Shown: in pieces, positions 20,302-30,052 of the stretch
Numbering within the stretch: position 1 is the first letter of the stretch
Layout: the number at the start of each line of letters is the position of its first letter
NCBI GenBank assembly: GCA_023954355.1
Contig: JAMLID010000009.1
Coordinates: forward strand, 1 to 64,000
Length of the DNA stretch: 64,000 nt
Origin: Oligoflexia bacterium
GTDB taxonomy: Bacteria > Bdellovibrionota > UBA1018 > CAIPTA01
Direction: 5' to 3'
Notes under the pieces: model-generated
Told to the model about the DNA's origin: nothing
Seen by the model: the letters and a program-made list of their open reading frames with translations, nothing else
Databases searched by the model: none
Translations under genes and position numbers: made by a program

Positions 20302-21901
20302 ATTCCTAATTATTATTACTCTATTGGTAAGTGGTACCGCATTTTCGGAAGAAAAAACTATTAACGGTATTACCTATTCGCAAGACCAAGCTGGAAAATA
20401 TCAAACAGTAGGGGAAAAAAATCCTATCAGCTTGCCGTCGTTCAACTTAAAGAAGATTTTTCTTTTCCCTTCAGCTGACCAAGTAAATGGTGTTTTAGGA
20501 AGCCAATTAGATAAAAAGCTTGAGCAGCTTTTTAGAAGAGATAGTCGTTTTGATATAGTAATAGATAGAGAAATTATTAGGGCGCTAAATCCATCTAATT
20601 CCGCATACGGGCGAGCCGTTTTAGAACCAGCAGTTCATGGTGAAGCTATAAAAGTTGCAAACGCAGATGCATCAGCGTTGCTGAGAGTTAGTTATCAGGG
20701 CGCTAAGTCTGAACTTATATTAGAAATTCGAGATAAATTAGGTGATTTACTATTTCAAGAAAAGGGAGATCTACCGACATATTCTACTTTAGATTCTAGA
20801 GAAGGATTATTAATTAAATTATTTGATTCTTTTGTATCGAAAATACCTTTTTCTGGAACTATTACTGGCAGAACAGGTGCCGATCTAATTTTAGACTTAG
20901 GCTCTGGTCAAGTTAAGAATTCTGACGAATTAGATGTAATAAGAATTCTTTCTGTTCAAAGACATCCCTTATTAAAGGTAGTGGTAGGAACAGATTTTTT
21001 AAGACTAGGTCGTGTGAAAGTTACAAAAGTTGATCGTACTATCTCATTTGCAAAAATTTTAGAAGAGACTCCAGGAGAGAGAGTTCAGCCAGGAGATAAG
21101 TTATTAATTTCTACTCAAAAATGGGGGAGAATTTCTTTAGATCAAGAAATGCCAACCACTAATAACACACAAAGAAGCGCTATGGGTGGTGAGCAGCTAG
21201 TGTTTAAAGATGAAAAATTAGAAGGTGATTTTGACAAACCCAAGGCAAGATATGGAGTTATTGGACTAGGTCTAGGCTATGGTTCTTTATCTCACTCCCA
21301 AACAATTAACGCAACAAACCAAGAGTTTTCAGGTTCTGGAATTGGTGGATCTATAGATGGTGAGCTATGGATTACAAAGAATTGGATTTTAAAATTAGAT
21401 TTGGCCATTTTAAATAGCAGTCTTTCTAACTCTACCGGAACCAAATTAGGTGATGCTAGTTTTAAGAAATTTAGTGGTGCTGGAGGATATAGATTTTTTC
21501 CAGACTCTCTTATGTCTGGGTTATCTATTACTGGTCTTCTTGGTTATAGATCGATCAGTTTTCAATATCCTGTAATAACGGCCCAATCTTTAGAGCCTCA
21601 AAAATTTACTGGAATATTTTTTGGAATGGGTGCTGATGTAGGGTTCACTCAAGGGCATAGTTTCTTGGTAGGAATTCAAATCATGCCTTTTGCTTCTTTA
21701 GCTCAAGGGCAGGGATTATTGGGCACAACCGATGGAGGAACCAATATCTCTTTTCAAGCAGGCTGGAGGTATGAATTTATACCTAACTTAAAAGCAGGTG
21801 TTGGTATAGAGTTTGATTCGGCAAGTGGTAATTATACGAATAATAATGTTGTTAATGAAAAGCATTTTCGTATTGGGCCTAATATTTCTTACGCATTTTA
21901 G
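20282..21901 (+). CDS. Exported protein with C-terminal outer-membrane beta-barrel
   Basis: The 539-residue product has a signal peptide (MIKINFKFLIIITLLVSGTAFS, cleavage near 22) and a mixed periplasmic region (about 50-280). From about 325 it shows alternating aromatic strands and glycine turns ending in a C-terminal Phe (GPNISYAF), the mark of a beta-barrel handled by the BAM complex. The periplasmic part contains a possible FlgT/CsgG-like stretch (LEQLFRRDSRFDIVIDREI), but I would not name it. It starts with TTG inside the preceding HTH gene. Confidence 0.7.
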   Translation: MIKINFKFLIIITLLVSGTAFSEEKTINGITYSQDQAGKYQTVGEKNPISLPSFNLKKIFLFPSADQVNGVLGSQLDKKLEQLFRRDSRFDIVIDREIIRALNPSNSAYGRAVLEPAVHGEAIKVANADASALLRVSYQGAKSELILEIRDKLGDLLFQEKGDLPTYSTLDSREGLLIKLFDSFVSKIPFSGTITGRTGADLILDLGSGQVKNSDELDVIRILSVQRHPLLKVVVGTDFLRLGRVKVTKVDRTISFAKILEETPGERVQPGDKLLISTQKWGRISLDQEMPTTNNTQRSAMGGEQLVFKDEKLEGDFDKPKARYGVIGLGLGYGSLSHSQTINATNQEFSGSGIGGSIDGELWITKNWILKLDLAILNSSLSNSTGTKLGDASFKKFSGAGGYRFFPDSLMSGLSITGLLGYRSISFQYPVITAQSLEPQKFTGIFFGMGADVGFTQGHSFLVGIQIMPFASLAQGQGLLGTTDGGTNISFQAGWRYEFIPNLKAGVGIEFDSASGNYTNNNVVNEKHFRIGPNISYAF

Positions 21902-21914
21902 ATAGAAATTTAAC

Positions 21915-23915
21915 ATGAATAAAGATGCATTTCGTTTAAAAGAACTCGTTTCTCTTATTAATAAATATAATGTTCAATATTATGAAAATAATGAATCAGA
22001 GGTTTCTGATCATGCATATGATTTGCTCTTTAGAGAATTAGAAGAATTAGAGAAAAAGTATCCAGAGTTAGTGGATGAAAATACCCCAACTAAAAAAGTT
22101 GGTTTAAAGGCATCTGATGGATTTAAGAAGAAAGAGCATAAGCTGCCAATGCTTAGCATATCAAATTCTATGGATCACTCGGAGATGGTGCAATTTCATG
22201 AACGAGTTCTCAAGAACTTGGGCATAAAAGAAGAAAAAAAATTGTATATATGTGAGCCAAAATTTGATGGCTTAAGTATGAACTTAACATACGAAAATGG
22301 GAAATTGCTTTCTGCAGTCACTAGAGGTGATGGTCGAATAGGTGAAGATGTAACCAGTAACGCGAAGGTCGTTAAAAATATTCCTCAAAAACTGACAGGA
22401 AAAAATCTCCCAAAAGTTTTTGAAGTCAGAGGAGAGATTCTTTTACCAATTAGTGCTTTTCAAAAACTAAATAGAGAACAAGAGAAAGAAGGAAAAAAAG
22501 TTTTTGCCAACCCTAGAAATGCAGCTTCGGGAAGCATGAGGCAGCTAGATTGGACAATTACGCAAGAGCGTGACTTAAAGTTTATGGCCTATAGTATAGG
22601 TTTTTGGAGTGATGGTCATAAGCCAGAAACTCAGCATGAGGTATTGAAATTTTTAGAATCAGAAAAATTTCATATCACAGAATATTTTGCACTTTGCTCT
22701 AATCCAGATGAAATAGAGAGTTTCTATTTATCGATAAGCGAGAAAAGAGAATCACTAGACTTCGATATAGACGGTGTTGTTGTTAAAGTGAATAGATTTG
22801 ATTATCTAGAAGAGCTAGGTGCTGTAAGTCGTAGTTTAAGGGGAATGACAGCTTATAAATTTGCCCCTCGACAAGAGAAGACAAAAATAGAAAGTATTAG
22901 CCTACAAGTTGGAAGAACCGGAGTAATTACTCCAGTGGCAAATTTGTATCCAGTAAATATACATGGAGTTACTGTTTCTAGGGCAGCACTTCATAATCAA
23001 GAAGAAATAGAGAGAAAAGACATTCGTATAGGTGATACAGTTGTTGTTCAGCGTGCCGGTGATGTGATTCCAGAGATTGTATCTGTTGATTTGTCTTTTC
23101 GTACTGGAAAAGAAAAGAAGTTTGTTTTTCCTAAAAAATGTCCTTCATGTGGAAGCGATTTAATTAAACTGCAAGATGAAGTCGCCATTCGGTGTCTGAA
23201 TTCATTGAGTTGTCCGGCACAGATACAAGAACAAATAGAACATTTTATATCGAAATCAGGTTTTAATATTGTTGGTTTAGGTACAAAGATTATAGAGCAG
23301 TTATTAGAAAATAAGCTCATATCTTCAGCAAAAGATATATTTACCTTAAAAGAAGCTGACCTATTAAATTTAGAAGGGTTTAAAGAAAAATCAGCAAAAA
23401 AGCTTGTTGAAGCCATAGAAGAGAGTAAAAAAATAGAATTACCTAAATTTTTATTCGCTTTAGGCATCCGACACGTCGGCGAGCGAATGGCAAGAACCTT
23501 AGCCTCTAATTATCCGGATATACGGTCACTTTTTAAGCTAAGTGTAGAAGATTTTTTAAAATTAGAGGATGTTGGTGAGACTGTAGCGATGAGTATCCAC
23601 AACTTCTTTCAGGATAAAAAAAATCAAGAAGAGATTCAGTCACTTATAGATTTGGGTATCCAAATTTCTGCCAAAGAAAAAGTCTCTGACGCATTGTTAG
23701 GAAAGACTTTTGTCATTACAGGGAGCTTTGAACAAGCATCTAGAGAAGAAATTTCTAGTTGGATTCAAGAAAGATCCGGAAAAGTAAGTAGCAGTATTTC
23801 AAAAAAGACAGATTTTCTTATTGCTGGAGAGAATGCAGGCAGCAAATTGGAGAAAGCCAGAACACTGGGTGTGAAAATTATCTCTTATGACGAATTGTCA
23901 GATCTCTCACGGTAG
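21915..23915 (+). CDS. ligA: NAD-dependent DNA ligase LigA
   Basis: LigA seals nicks in replication and repair using NAD+. The 666-residue protein has the N-terminal Ia domain, the adenylated lysine in EPKFDG (Lys116), and RGDGRIGEDVT. It also has the OB fold, a four-Cys zinc finger around 405-430 (CPSCGSD and CLNSLSCPAQ), tandem helix-hairpin-helix units, and a C-terminal BRCT domain (about 590-666). Length and order of domains are those of the standard enzyme. Confidence 0.97.
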   Translation: MNKDAFRLKELVSLINKYNVQYYENNESEVSDHAYDLLFRELEELEKKYPELVDENTPTKKVGLKASDGFKKKEHKLPMLSISNSMDHSEMVQFHERVLKNLGIKEEKKLYICEPKFDGLSMNLTYENGKLLSAVTRGDGRIGEDVTSNAKVVKNIPQKLTGKNLPKVFEVRGEILLPISAFQKLNREQEKEGKKVFANPRNAASGSMRQLDWTITQERDLKFMAYSIGFWSDGHKPETQHEVLKFLESEKFHITEYFALCSNPDEIESFYLSISEKRESLDFDIDGVVVKVNRFDYLEELGAVSRSLRGMTAYKFAPRQEKTKIESISLQVGRTGVITPVANLYPVNIHGVTVSRAALHNQEEIERKDIRIGDTVVVQRAGDVIPEIVSVDLSFRTGKEKKFVFPKKCPSCGSDLIKLQDEVAIRCLNSLSCPAQIQEQIEHFISKSGFNIVGLGTKIIEQLLENKLISSAKDIFTLKEADLLNLEGFKEKSAKKLVEAIEESKKIELPKFLFALGIRHVGERMARTLASNYPDIRSLFKLSVEDFLKLEDVGETVAMSIHNFFQDKKNQEEIQSLIDLGIQISAKEKVSDALLGKTFVITGSFEQASREEISSWIQERSGKVSSSISKKTDFLIAGENAGSKLEKARTLGVKIISYDELSDLSR

Positions 23916-24023
23916 TGCGTAAATTTTTTTTTGTACTATTAAATCTTTTAAGTTTATCCTGAAGTTAGACGAAAACAGTTCTAGCGATTTCAATTTGGGA
24001 ATTGCAGGAAGCAAGGAAGAGTA

Positions 24024-25241
24024 ATGACTAGAAGTTTTTCGCAAATTAATTTTTTAAGAAAAGGAATTTTATTTCTTTTCTTACTAACGGCATTTTCGTG
24101 TTCCAGTCAATCGACAGATTCTGAAACCATGCCTGAGTTTCCGGCATCAGAAGCAGATCTTTTAGATAATAGCGAGCAGGCCACAGAAGTTGCAGATAGC
24201 AGTATTTTCTCAGATTTGAATCCTACTAATGAGCCAAGTGCGGGACTTATAGATAACAGCTCTTCAAATTCATTAGATACATATGTAGACGATGGTGCGC
24301 CTTTTTATTCACCTGTTGGTGGAGAGAAGCTAGGTCGAGTTGCTTATACTCTTTATGGCAATCGTAATAAAGTTTCCCTACTGGAAGAGAAAAACCCAGG
24401 TATTACGAGAGAGCAGCAGTTAAGTACAAGTGACAAGGTGTATTTTGATTTTGCTGGATTAAATCCTCAGGTTCGTTTGCTAACAAAAGATTTAATAGAA
24501 AGATATCCGGCTCAGCTTGCTGAATCTATTCAATCAAGCAATGGATTAAGCCTAACTACTACTGTTGTTGCGCAGGGCGAGACCTTACAAATGATTTCTC
24601 AAAGGCTCTATGGCACTACACGTTACTGGACTGAAATTTATTTATTGAACCATAAAGAATTAAAAAATTACGATACCGTAAGACCGGGTATCTCTTTATC
24701 GGTATACCAAAGAGATGTTCAGCTAGCAGATGCTGCAATGGTACCAGCTTCAACCGGCTCTTATGGAGACGATGACGGAGGCTATTCAGCTGCAGCAGAT
24801 ACGAATCAAGTTATGGATAGTCAAGAAGAGAGCACAAATTTGGTTCCGTCAACGCCTACCCAATCTAATAATAGAGTAGAACAAAGGGTTGTTGAAGAGA
24901 CGATCCCAGAGCAACCAGCTGATCCTATCCCAGATATGGGTGCAGCGGCGGATGCTAGATCAATGGCAGAGCCTACTCAAGTGGCCCCGCCGCCGCCTGC
25001 TTATACTCCTCAAGAGCTAGCGACTTCATCAACTGATGAAGGCTCAGCAAGCTTTTTAGGAAGTACAACAAATTTAAGAAGAGTGGTATTCGTGGCCTTA
25101 GTGGTCATTATTGGTCTTGTAGCCTTCTTTATGACAGGATCAAAGAGAAAGAAAAAATTCGATATGCTAGACGTGACCTCAACAGATACGGCTGGACGTC
25201 CAAAGCTACAAAAGAACGCCAACAATAAAGATGTTGGTTAG
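24024..25241 (+). CDS. LysM-domain lipoprotein with an extra C-terminal membrane segment
   Basis: The 405-residue product begins with a lipoprotein-type signal (LLTAFSC, Cys26). A LysM peptidoglycan-binding domain lies around 175-235 (VAQGETLQMISQRLYGTTRYWTEI in part), and a weaker LysM-like repeat precedes it near 90-140 (LGRVAYTLYGNRNKVSLLEEKNPG in part). A long acidic, Pro- and Ser-rich region follows. One hydrophobic helix lies near 352-371 (VVFVALVVIIGLVAFFMTG), with a basic tail after it. Lipid anchor plus C-terminal transmembrane helix in one protein is unusual. It may tether peptidoglycan to a membrane. GGAAGCAAGGAAGAG precedes the ATG. Confidence 0.75.
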   Translation: MTRSFSQINFLRKGILFLFLLTAFSCSSQSTDSETMPEFPASEADLLDNSEQATEVADSSIFSDLNPTNEPSAGLIDNSSSNSLDTYVDDGAPFYSPVGGEKLGRVAYTLYGNRNKVSLLEEKNPGITREQQLSTSDKVYFDFAGLNPQVRLLTKDLIERYPAQLAESIQSSNGLSLTTTVVAQGETLQMISQRLYGTTRYWTEIYLLNHKELKNYDTVRPGISLSVYQRDVQLADAAMVPASTGSYGDDDGGYSAAADTNQVMDSQEESTNLVPSTPTQSNNRVEQRVVEETIPEQPADPIPDMGAAADARSMAEPTQVAPPPPAYTPQELATSSTDEGSASFLGSTTNLRRVVFVALVVIIGLVAFFMTGSKRKKKFDMLDVTSTDTAGRPKLQKNANNKDVG

Positions 25242-25261
25242 TCAAAAATGAATATTCAAAA

Positions 25262-25564
25262 TTAGTCTCTTTTTTTAGGCCTATTTATTTGGCCAGTCTC
25301 TATTCCTTTTAGAGTTCTATCCCATTTACCACAAAAGCTTTGGTACTTTGAAATAAAGGTATTGGCGTGAAACTTTTCAGAAGAATTGGATGCGGTCGCT
25401 AGAGCACCCTTAATTTTGGTCACTAAATTGTCTAACTGTGTTCTTTCTTGGCGTGGGGGGTCTTCTTCTCCGCCCTGGAAATATATATTGTACTTACGAT
25501 TTAATGCCTCTAAGTCTCTTGTGGCTTTATCAACTTCTTTTTTTAGTGGGCTTTCTAGTGCCAT
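25262..25564 (-). CDS. Small hypothetical protein
   Basis: A 100-residue charged protein without signal peptide or membrane segment. The N-terminal half is likely coiled coil (ESPLKKEVDKATRDLEALNRKY), and the C-terminal half is basic and ends NRPKKRD. I do not recognise a family. It lies between two plus-strand genes and converges with the LysM gene, 20 bases away. An independent ORF of this length with no better alternative in the gap supports it as a real gene, but not strongly. Confidence 0.55.
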   Translation of the reverse strand: MALESPLKKEVDKATRDLEALNRKYNIYFQGGEEDPPRQERTQLDNLVTKIKGALATASNSSEKFHANTFISKYQSFCGKWDRTLKGIETGQINRPKKRD

Positions 25565-25657
25565 TCACCTATTTTAAAGGGGTGAGAGTAAAATTGCTAT
25601 TCTCTTTATCTGTAAAATTCCATATTAATAATACTGTTTTAAGGAGTGTAAAAGCTT

Positions 25658-27052
25658 ATGGCGAAGAGTAAATTTTCTTGTCAGTCATGTGGCCATCAAT
25701 CTGTTCAGTGGCTTGGAAAGTGCCCCTCCTGCGCTGAGTGGAATACTTTTGTAGAAGAGTTAGAAGAAAGTTCAGTTGCTAATAAGGGAGAGAGGAGTTC
25801 TTCTCTTATTCAAAAAATCTCACAAAATAAAAGTCGTACTAAGCAAAATTTAGGAAACACAAAACCTAAAGCGCTGAATAAAATCGAATCCACAGAAACC
25901 ATTAAATTAAGTACAAAAATACAAGAACTAGATAGGGTTTTAGGTGGCGGTCTAGTTGATGGATCTTTTTCACTAATTGGAGGAGAACCTGGAATAGGTA
26001 AATCAACTTTATTGCTCCAAACACTTGGTATTCTTAGTGAAAAGAAAAAGGTGCTCTATGTAAGTGGTGAAGAGTCGGTAGAGCAAATTAAATATAGAGC
26101 TGATCGATTAAAGGTGAGGTCTGAAAATTTATTTGTAGTATCTGAAACAGAATGGGAAAAAATTATTCTGATGGTTGAAGAGCTTGATCCTGATGTTTTA
26201 GCTATTGATTCTATCCAAACGGCATTTACAAATGAAATAACTTCAGCACCAGGCAGCGTGTCTCAAGTTCGTGAGGTCGGTGCTCGGCTAATGCATTTAG
26301 CAAAAAAAACAGGAATCGCAGTTTTTCTTATTGGGCATGTAACAAAAGAAGGAACCATAGCTGGCCCAAGAGTTTTAGAACATATGGTAGATACAGTTTT
26401 GTACTTTGAATCTGTTGGAGGCCACTCTTTTCGTTTACTAAGAGCGATAAAGAATAGGTTTGGGTCTACCAATGAGATAGGCGTGTTTGAAATGGCGAGT
26501 ACGGGATTGGTAGAAGTCAAAAACCCTTCCGAGTTATTTTTACAAGAGAGACCAAACGGAAGCCCAGGTTCAGTTGTTGTTTCTTCTGTGGAAGGAAATA
26601 GACCACTATTAGTAGAGTTACAGGCATTAGTGAGCAAAAGTTCATTAGGAAACCCAAGAAGAACAGTTTTAGGAATCGACTCTAATAGAGCCTCGCTATT
26701 AATTGCTGTTTTAGAAAAAAAAATAGGGCTACAGCTTTATGATAAAGATGTTTATATTAATGTAGTCGGCGGATTAGAGTTAAAAGAGCCAAGTGCTGAC
26801 TTAGGAATCATCGCAGCGATAATTAGCAGCTTTAGAAATACTCCGTTAGACGCTAAAGCAGTATTTTTTGGTGAAGTTGGTTTGACTGGAGAGGTTCGCT
26901 CGGTTTCAAAAATAGAAGAGCGCTTAAAGGAATCACAAAGTTTAGGATTTAAAAGAGCCTATTTACCAAAAAGAAATTTAAAAAAGACAAAAGAGTTTAA
27001 TATGGAAATAGTTGCAATTGATAGTTTGCAAGATTTGATAGATAAAATTTAA
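25658..27052 (+). CDS. radA: DNA repair protein RadA
   Basis: RadA is a RecA-like helicase that promotes branch migration in homologous recombination. The 464-residue product has the N-terminal zinc finger CQSCGHQSVQWLGKCPSC (residues 8-25), Walker A GGEPGIGKST (108-117), the RadA-specific KNRFGSTNE motif, and a C-terminal Lon-protease-like domain with GGLELKEPSADLGI. All family parts are present. AAGGAG sits 15-20 bases before the ATG. Confidence 0.96.
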   Translation: MAKSKFSCQSCGHQSVQWLGKCPSCAEWNTFVEELEESSVANKGERSSSLIQKISQNKSRTKQNLGNTKPKALNKIESTETIKLSTKIQELDRVLGGGLVDGSFSLIGGEPGIGKSTLLLQTLGILSEKKKVLYVSGEESVEQIKYRADRLKVRSENLFVVSETEWEKIILMVEELDPDVLAIDSIQTAFTNEITSAPGSVSQVREVGARLMHLAKKTGIAVFLIGHVTKEGTIAGPRVLEHMVDTVLYFESVGGHSFRLLRAIKNRFGSTNEIGVFEMASTGLVEVKNPSELFLQERPNGSPGSVVVSSVEGNRPLLVELQALVSKSSLGNPRRTVLGIDSNRASLLIAVLEKKIGLQLYDKDVYINVVGGLELKEPSADLGIIAAIISSFRNTPLDAKAVFFGEVGLTGEVRSVSKIEERLKESQSLGFKRAYLPKRNLKKTKEFNMEIVAIDSLQDLIDKI

Positions 27053-27063
27053 AGAAGGTTATT

Positions 27064-27432
27064 ATGAATATAATTCTATTTTCAACATTACTTATTTTTA
27101 ATGCGATGGCTAATCAAATAAATATTAGCTGTGAATACAAAATCGCAGGTGTTCCATTTAGCCAAGTTTCATTAGGTTTTTTAGAAAACGGTCAGTCAGA
27201 AGATTTTGTCACGGTTTCGGTACAAGGAAAGTCTCATCGAGAGAGTTATACTCCAGCTGCATTAGAGAGTGGTGAAAGAATTCATGGTTGGATATCTAAA
27301 GAAAGTTCAGAAAATTCTATAGAAATAGTGATCTACCAAGAAAGGCAAAAATTTGGAGTCTCAAAATTGGTGAATCATCGCGTCCCGATAGGAAAAGAAA
27401 TCTGGGGGGAGTGTAATGACTCTTCTAATTAG
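27064..27432 (+). CDS. Hypothetical exported protein
   Basis: A 122-residue protein with a probable signal peptide (MNIILFSTLLIFNAMA, cleavage near 16), two cysteines in the mature part (Cys22 and Cys116) that could pair, and a beta-rich pattern. I do not recognise a family. It follows radA by 11 bases behind AAGAAGG. Its 3' end overlaps the end of the convergent glpK by 8 bases. Confidence 0.6.
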   Translation: MNIILFSTLLIFNAMANQINISCEYKIAGVPFSQVSLGFLENGQSEDFVTVSVQGKSHRESYTPAALESGERIHGWISKESSENSIEIVIYQERQKFGVSKLVNHRVPIGKEIWGECNDSSN

Positions 27433-28918
27433 ATAGAATTTTCACAACTTCTATAGCTTTTTTCCACTTACTAATTTTTTTCTGGAGTTTTTGCTTTTCT
27501 AATTTAGGTAAGAATTCGGTATCAATTTTTAAGAGAGCTTTCAGCTCTTCTTTTGATTGCCAAATATTTACGCCAAGTCCAGCCATCATGGCTGCACCTA
27601 GTGCAGTTGTTTCTAGAATTTCAGGTCGCTCTATTTTAGTTTCTGAAAAATCTGCTTGAATTTGCATAAGTAAATTATTTGCTGAAGCACCACCATCTAC
27701 TCTTATCTTGTAAATCTTTTTTTCTTGAAGATCAGTATTCATGGCAGAAATTAAGTCTGCATTTTGAAAAGCAATACCTTCAAGAGTTGCCCTTGCTATA
27801 TGTGCTTTAGTTGTACCTCTAGTTAGGCCGGTGATAATTCCTGTAGCACTCGGCTCCCAGTGAGGTGCGCCTAGCCCTGTTAAAGAAGGAACAAAAAGTA
27901 CATCTCCCATCTCTTCATCGTTTACGCCTAGGGCTAGTGCTTCAATTTCAGGAGAATTTTTAATAAGCCCTAAATTATCTCTAATGAACTGAACTGCCGC
28001 TCCAGAAACAAAGCAACTACCTTCTAATGCATAATTTGTTTTTCCGCTGAATGTCCAAGCAACAGTTGAAATTAGTCCTGCATTTGAGCGAACAATTTTT
28101 TCACCCGTATTGAGTACTAAGAAAGATCCTGTTCCAAAAGTAAGTTTTGATTCACCTGATGAAAAGCATTGTTGTCCAAATAATGCTGCTTGTTGATCAC
28201 CGAGAATTCCACTAATGGGAATACCGTCTGGTAGAAAGCTCAATCCAAGAGTGTGAGCGAAAACACTATTACTGTCCATAATTTTAGGCATCCATTCTTC
28301 TCGAATGCCAAATAGATCTAAAAGTTCTTTATCGTACGTATTTGTCTTTATATCTACAAGCATCGTTCTAGATGCGTTACTAGTGTCAGTAGCATGAATT
28401 TTTTTTCCACTAAGCATAAATAATAAATAAGAATCTATAGTAGAAAAAATCGCCTCTCCATTTTGTGCGTCTTTTAATAAGGAAGGATTATTTTTAAGAA
28501 GCCATTCAATTTTAGTGGCACTAAAATAAGGGTCTAAAACAAGTCCAGTCTTTTGTTTGATTATATTAGACCAATCAATATTGAGTTCTTTACATCTTTC
28601 GGTTGTTCGTCTGCACTGCCAAACAATGGCTTTTGCATAAGGGACTCCGGTTTTTTTAGAAAAACCTCCAACTGTTTCTCTTTGATTCGTAATACCAATA
28701 GCTTGTATATTTTTAACATCTATTTTTTTACAAACTTTCTCTATTGTAGATAAGGTCTTTGTCCATATTTCTTGTAAATCTACTTCTACCCAACCGTACT
28801 TAGGATAAGTGGGTAAAATTTCTACAGACTCTTTAGCGACTACATTTAACTGTGTATCAAATATTATTGCTGTTGTAGCCGTTGTACCTTGGTCTATAGC
28901 TAAAATAAATTTAGACAT
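27425..28918 (-). CDS. glpK: Glycerol kinase
   Basis: GlpK phosphorylates glycerol to sn-glycerol 3-phosphate with ATP. The 497-residue product is full length, with the FGGY-family phosphate-1 loop LAIDQGTTATTAIIFD, NQRETVGGFSKKTGVPYAKAIVWQ in part (the conserved NQRET segment), and the C-terminal ATP-binding GGASANNLLMQIQAD in part. No glycerol facilitator or GlpD is nearby. A divergent acyltransferase gene lies upstream, so glycerolipid metabolism may link the two. Confidence 0.96.
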   Translation of the reverse strand: MSKFILAIDQGTTATTAIIFDTQLNVVAKESVEILPTYPKYGWVEVDLQEIWTKTLSTIEKVCKKIDVKNIQAIGITNQRETVGGFSKKTGVPYAKAIVWQCRRTTERCKELNIDWSNIIKQKTGLVLDPYFSATKIEWLLKNNPSLLKDAQNGEAIFSTIDSYLLFMLSGKKIHATDTSNASRTMLVDIKTNTYDKELLDLFGIREEWMPKIMDSNSVFAHTLGLSFLPDGIPISGILGDQQAALFGQQCFSSGESKLTFGTGSFLVLNTGEKIVRSNAGLISTVAWTFSGKTNYALEGSCFVSGAAVQFIRDNLGLIKNSPEIEALALGVNDEEMGDVLFVPSLTGLGAPHWEPSATGIITGLTRGTTKAHIARATLEGIAFQNADLISAMNTDLQEKKIYKIRVDGGASANNLLMQIQADFSETKIERPEILETTALGAAMMAGLGVNIWQSKEELKALLKIDTEFLPKLEKQKLQKKISKWKKAIEVVKILSN

Positions 28919-29022
28919 AAGATTCTTTCTTAGTGCCGCTAGCCTAATTGTTTTCTTTCAGGTTGATCCATTTTTTATGCAAGAATCAATAAAAAGGTTA
29001 CATAGCAATGCACAGACTGATT

Positions 29023-29028
29023 TATAAT
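29023..29028 (+). promoter_or_regulatory. Candidate -10 element just before the acyltransferase start codon
   Basis: A perfect TATAAT lies at 29023-29028, only eight bases before the ATG at 29036. Transcription from it would begin at or next to the start codon, giving a leaderless mRNA. No Shine-Dalgarno sequence is visible upstream of that ATG, which agrees. The -35 is not clear. Confidence 0.35.
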
Positions 29029-29035
29029 TTACTCT

Positions 29036-29788
29036 ATGAAAGCATTTTTTCAGAAAAAGGGAAATAAAACAAATAAAGAGATTCCTCTTTTTCTTTTAGA
29101 AATTATAAGAAAATATTTTCGCTTAGAAGTAGAAGGGCAAGAGAATCTTCCTAAAAAAGGCCGTGCTTTAATAGTACCTAATCACTCCGGAGTTACAGCC
29201 CTAGATGCTGTAATGGTCGGAAACGAAATACAGAGAGAAATTGGAAGAATTCCGAGAATTATGGCTCACCCACTTTGGTTTGTGGGCCCAAATATTAAAA
29301 TTTTAGCTAAAAAAATTGGTTTAGAAGAAGCAGACAAAGGAAAAGGAGAACTTCTTTTAAAAGATGGGCAGTGTGTAATTATTTTTCCTGAAGGTGCTGA
29401 TGGTAATTTTAAACCAACTGCGAAAAGGTATCACTTACAAGAATTTCGTAGAGGTTTCGTCAGAATGGCTATGGCTACAAAGTCGCCAATAATACCAACG
29501 GTGGTAATTGGTGCTGAGGAAACGAATATAAATTTATCTAAAATTAAACTAACAAAATTTTTAAAAGGAACCGTAATACCAATACCTTTAAATTTTATAC
29601 CCTTACCAGCTAAGTGGAAAATAGTGTTTTTGCCTGCGATATCAATGAATAAATTTAAAAAATCTGATGCGGCAAATTCAAAAATTGTTCATGAAATATG
29701 TGATGAAGTTAAGTTTTTAATTCAATCGAGAATTGATCAAGAAATTGAAAAAAGAGAGTGGATTTATTTTCCGAAAAAGAAAAAATAA
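29036..29788 (+). CDS. PlsC-like phospholipid/glycerol acyltransferase
   Basis: The 250-residue product has the acyltransferase catalytic block VPNHSGVTALDAV, with the His-Asp pair spaced by six residues rather than the four of classic PlsC. The acceptor-binding FPEGADGNFKP follows. This spacing occurs in a subgroup of the family related to diacylglycerol-type acyltransferases. It probably esterifies a lysophosphatidate-like or other membrane acceptor; the exact substrate cannot be told. It is divergent from glpK and abuts the convergent pilin-like gene. Confidence 0.82.
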   Translation: MKAFFQKKGNKTNKEIPLFLLEIIRKYFRLEVEGQENLPKKGRALIVPNHSGVTALDAVMVGNEIQREIGRIPRIMAHPLWFVGPNIKILAKKIGLEEADKGKGELLLKDGQCVIIFPEGADGNFKPTAKRYHLQEFRRGFVRMAMATKSPIIPTVVIGAEETNINLSKIKLTKFLKGTVIPIPLNFIPLPAKWKIVFLPAISMNKFKKSDAANSKIVHEICDEVKFLIQSRIDQEIEKREWIYFPKKKK

Positions 29789-29989
29789 CTAAAGGTCAAA
29801 TTCAGCACCAGCGTCGCAGGCTACGCAAGGGGCAGCAATTTTTTTAGCAAACAAAGACCAAAGCTTTGCAGTTAATACTTTTAAAAAAGATTTCATGAGT
29901 CCAACAATAGAAATAACAGCGAGCAGAGCTAGTAGAAATTCAAGAACTGCTTGACCAGATTCGTCTTTAATAAATCGAGAAAACCACAT
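29789..29989 (-). CDS. Small Flp/TadE-like pilin-type membrane protein
   Basis: A 66-residue product from the ATG at 29989 (MWFSRFIKDESGQAVLEF); a longer frame to 30010 is less likely. The basic start, Gly-Gln-Ala with Glu at +5 and a long hydrophobic helix resemble class III prepilin (Flp) or TadE-type N-termini cut after Gly. The tail has two cysteines (PCVACD). No Tad or Flp machinery genes are nearby. The assignment rests on N-terminal pattern only. Confidence 0.5.
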   Translation of the reverse strand: MWFSRFIKDESGQAVLEFLLALLAVISIVGLMKSFLKVLTAKLWSLFAKKIAAPCVACDAGAEFDL

Positions 29990-30052
29990 AATCTCATAGT
30001 ATAAGATCATCTATATTCTTGACAATCCGCCTCCGTGTTGGAGAATTAATAA

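Noticed and set aside
30019..30046. Promoter with perfect TTGACA before the TlpA-like gene
   Set aside because: The only possible -10 (GAGAAT) overlaps the ribosome-binding site GGAG and would start the transcript at the ATG. The evidence is conflicting, so I did not list it.
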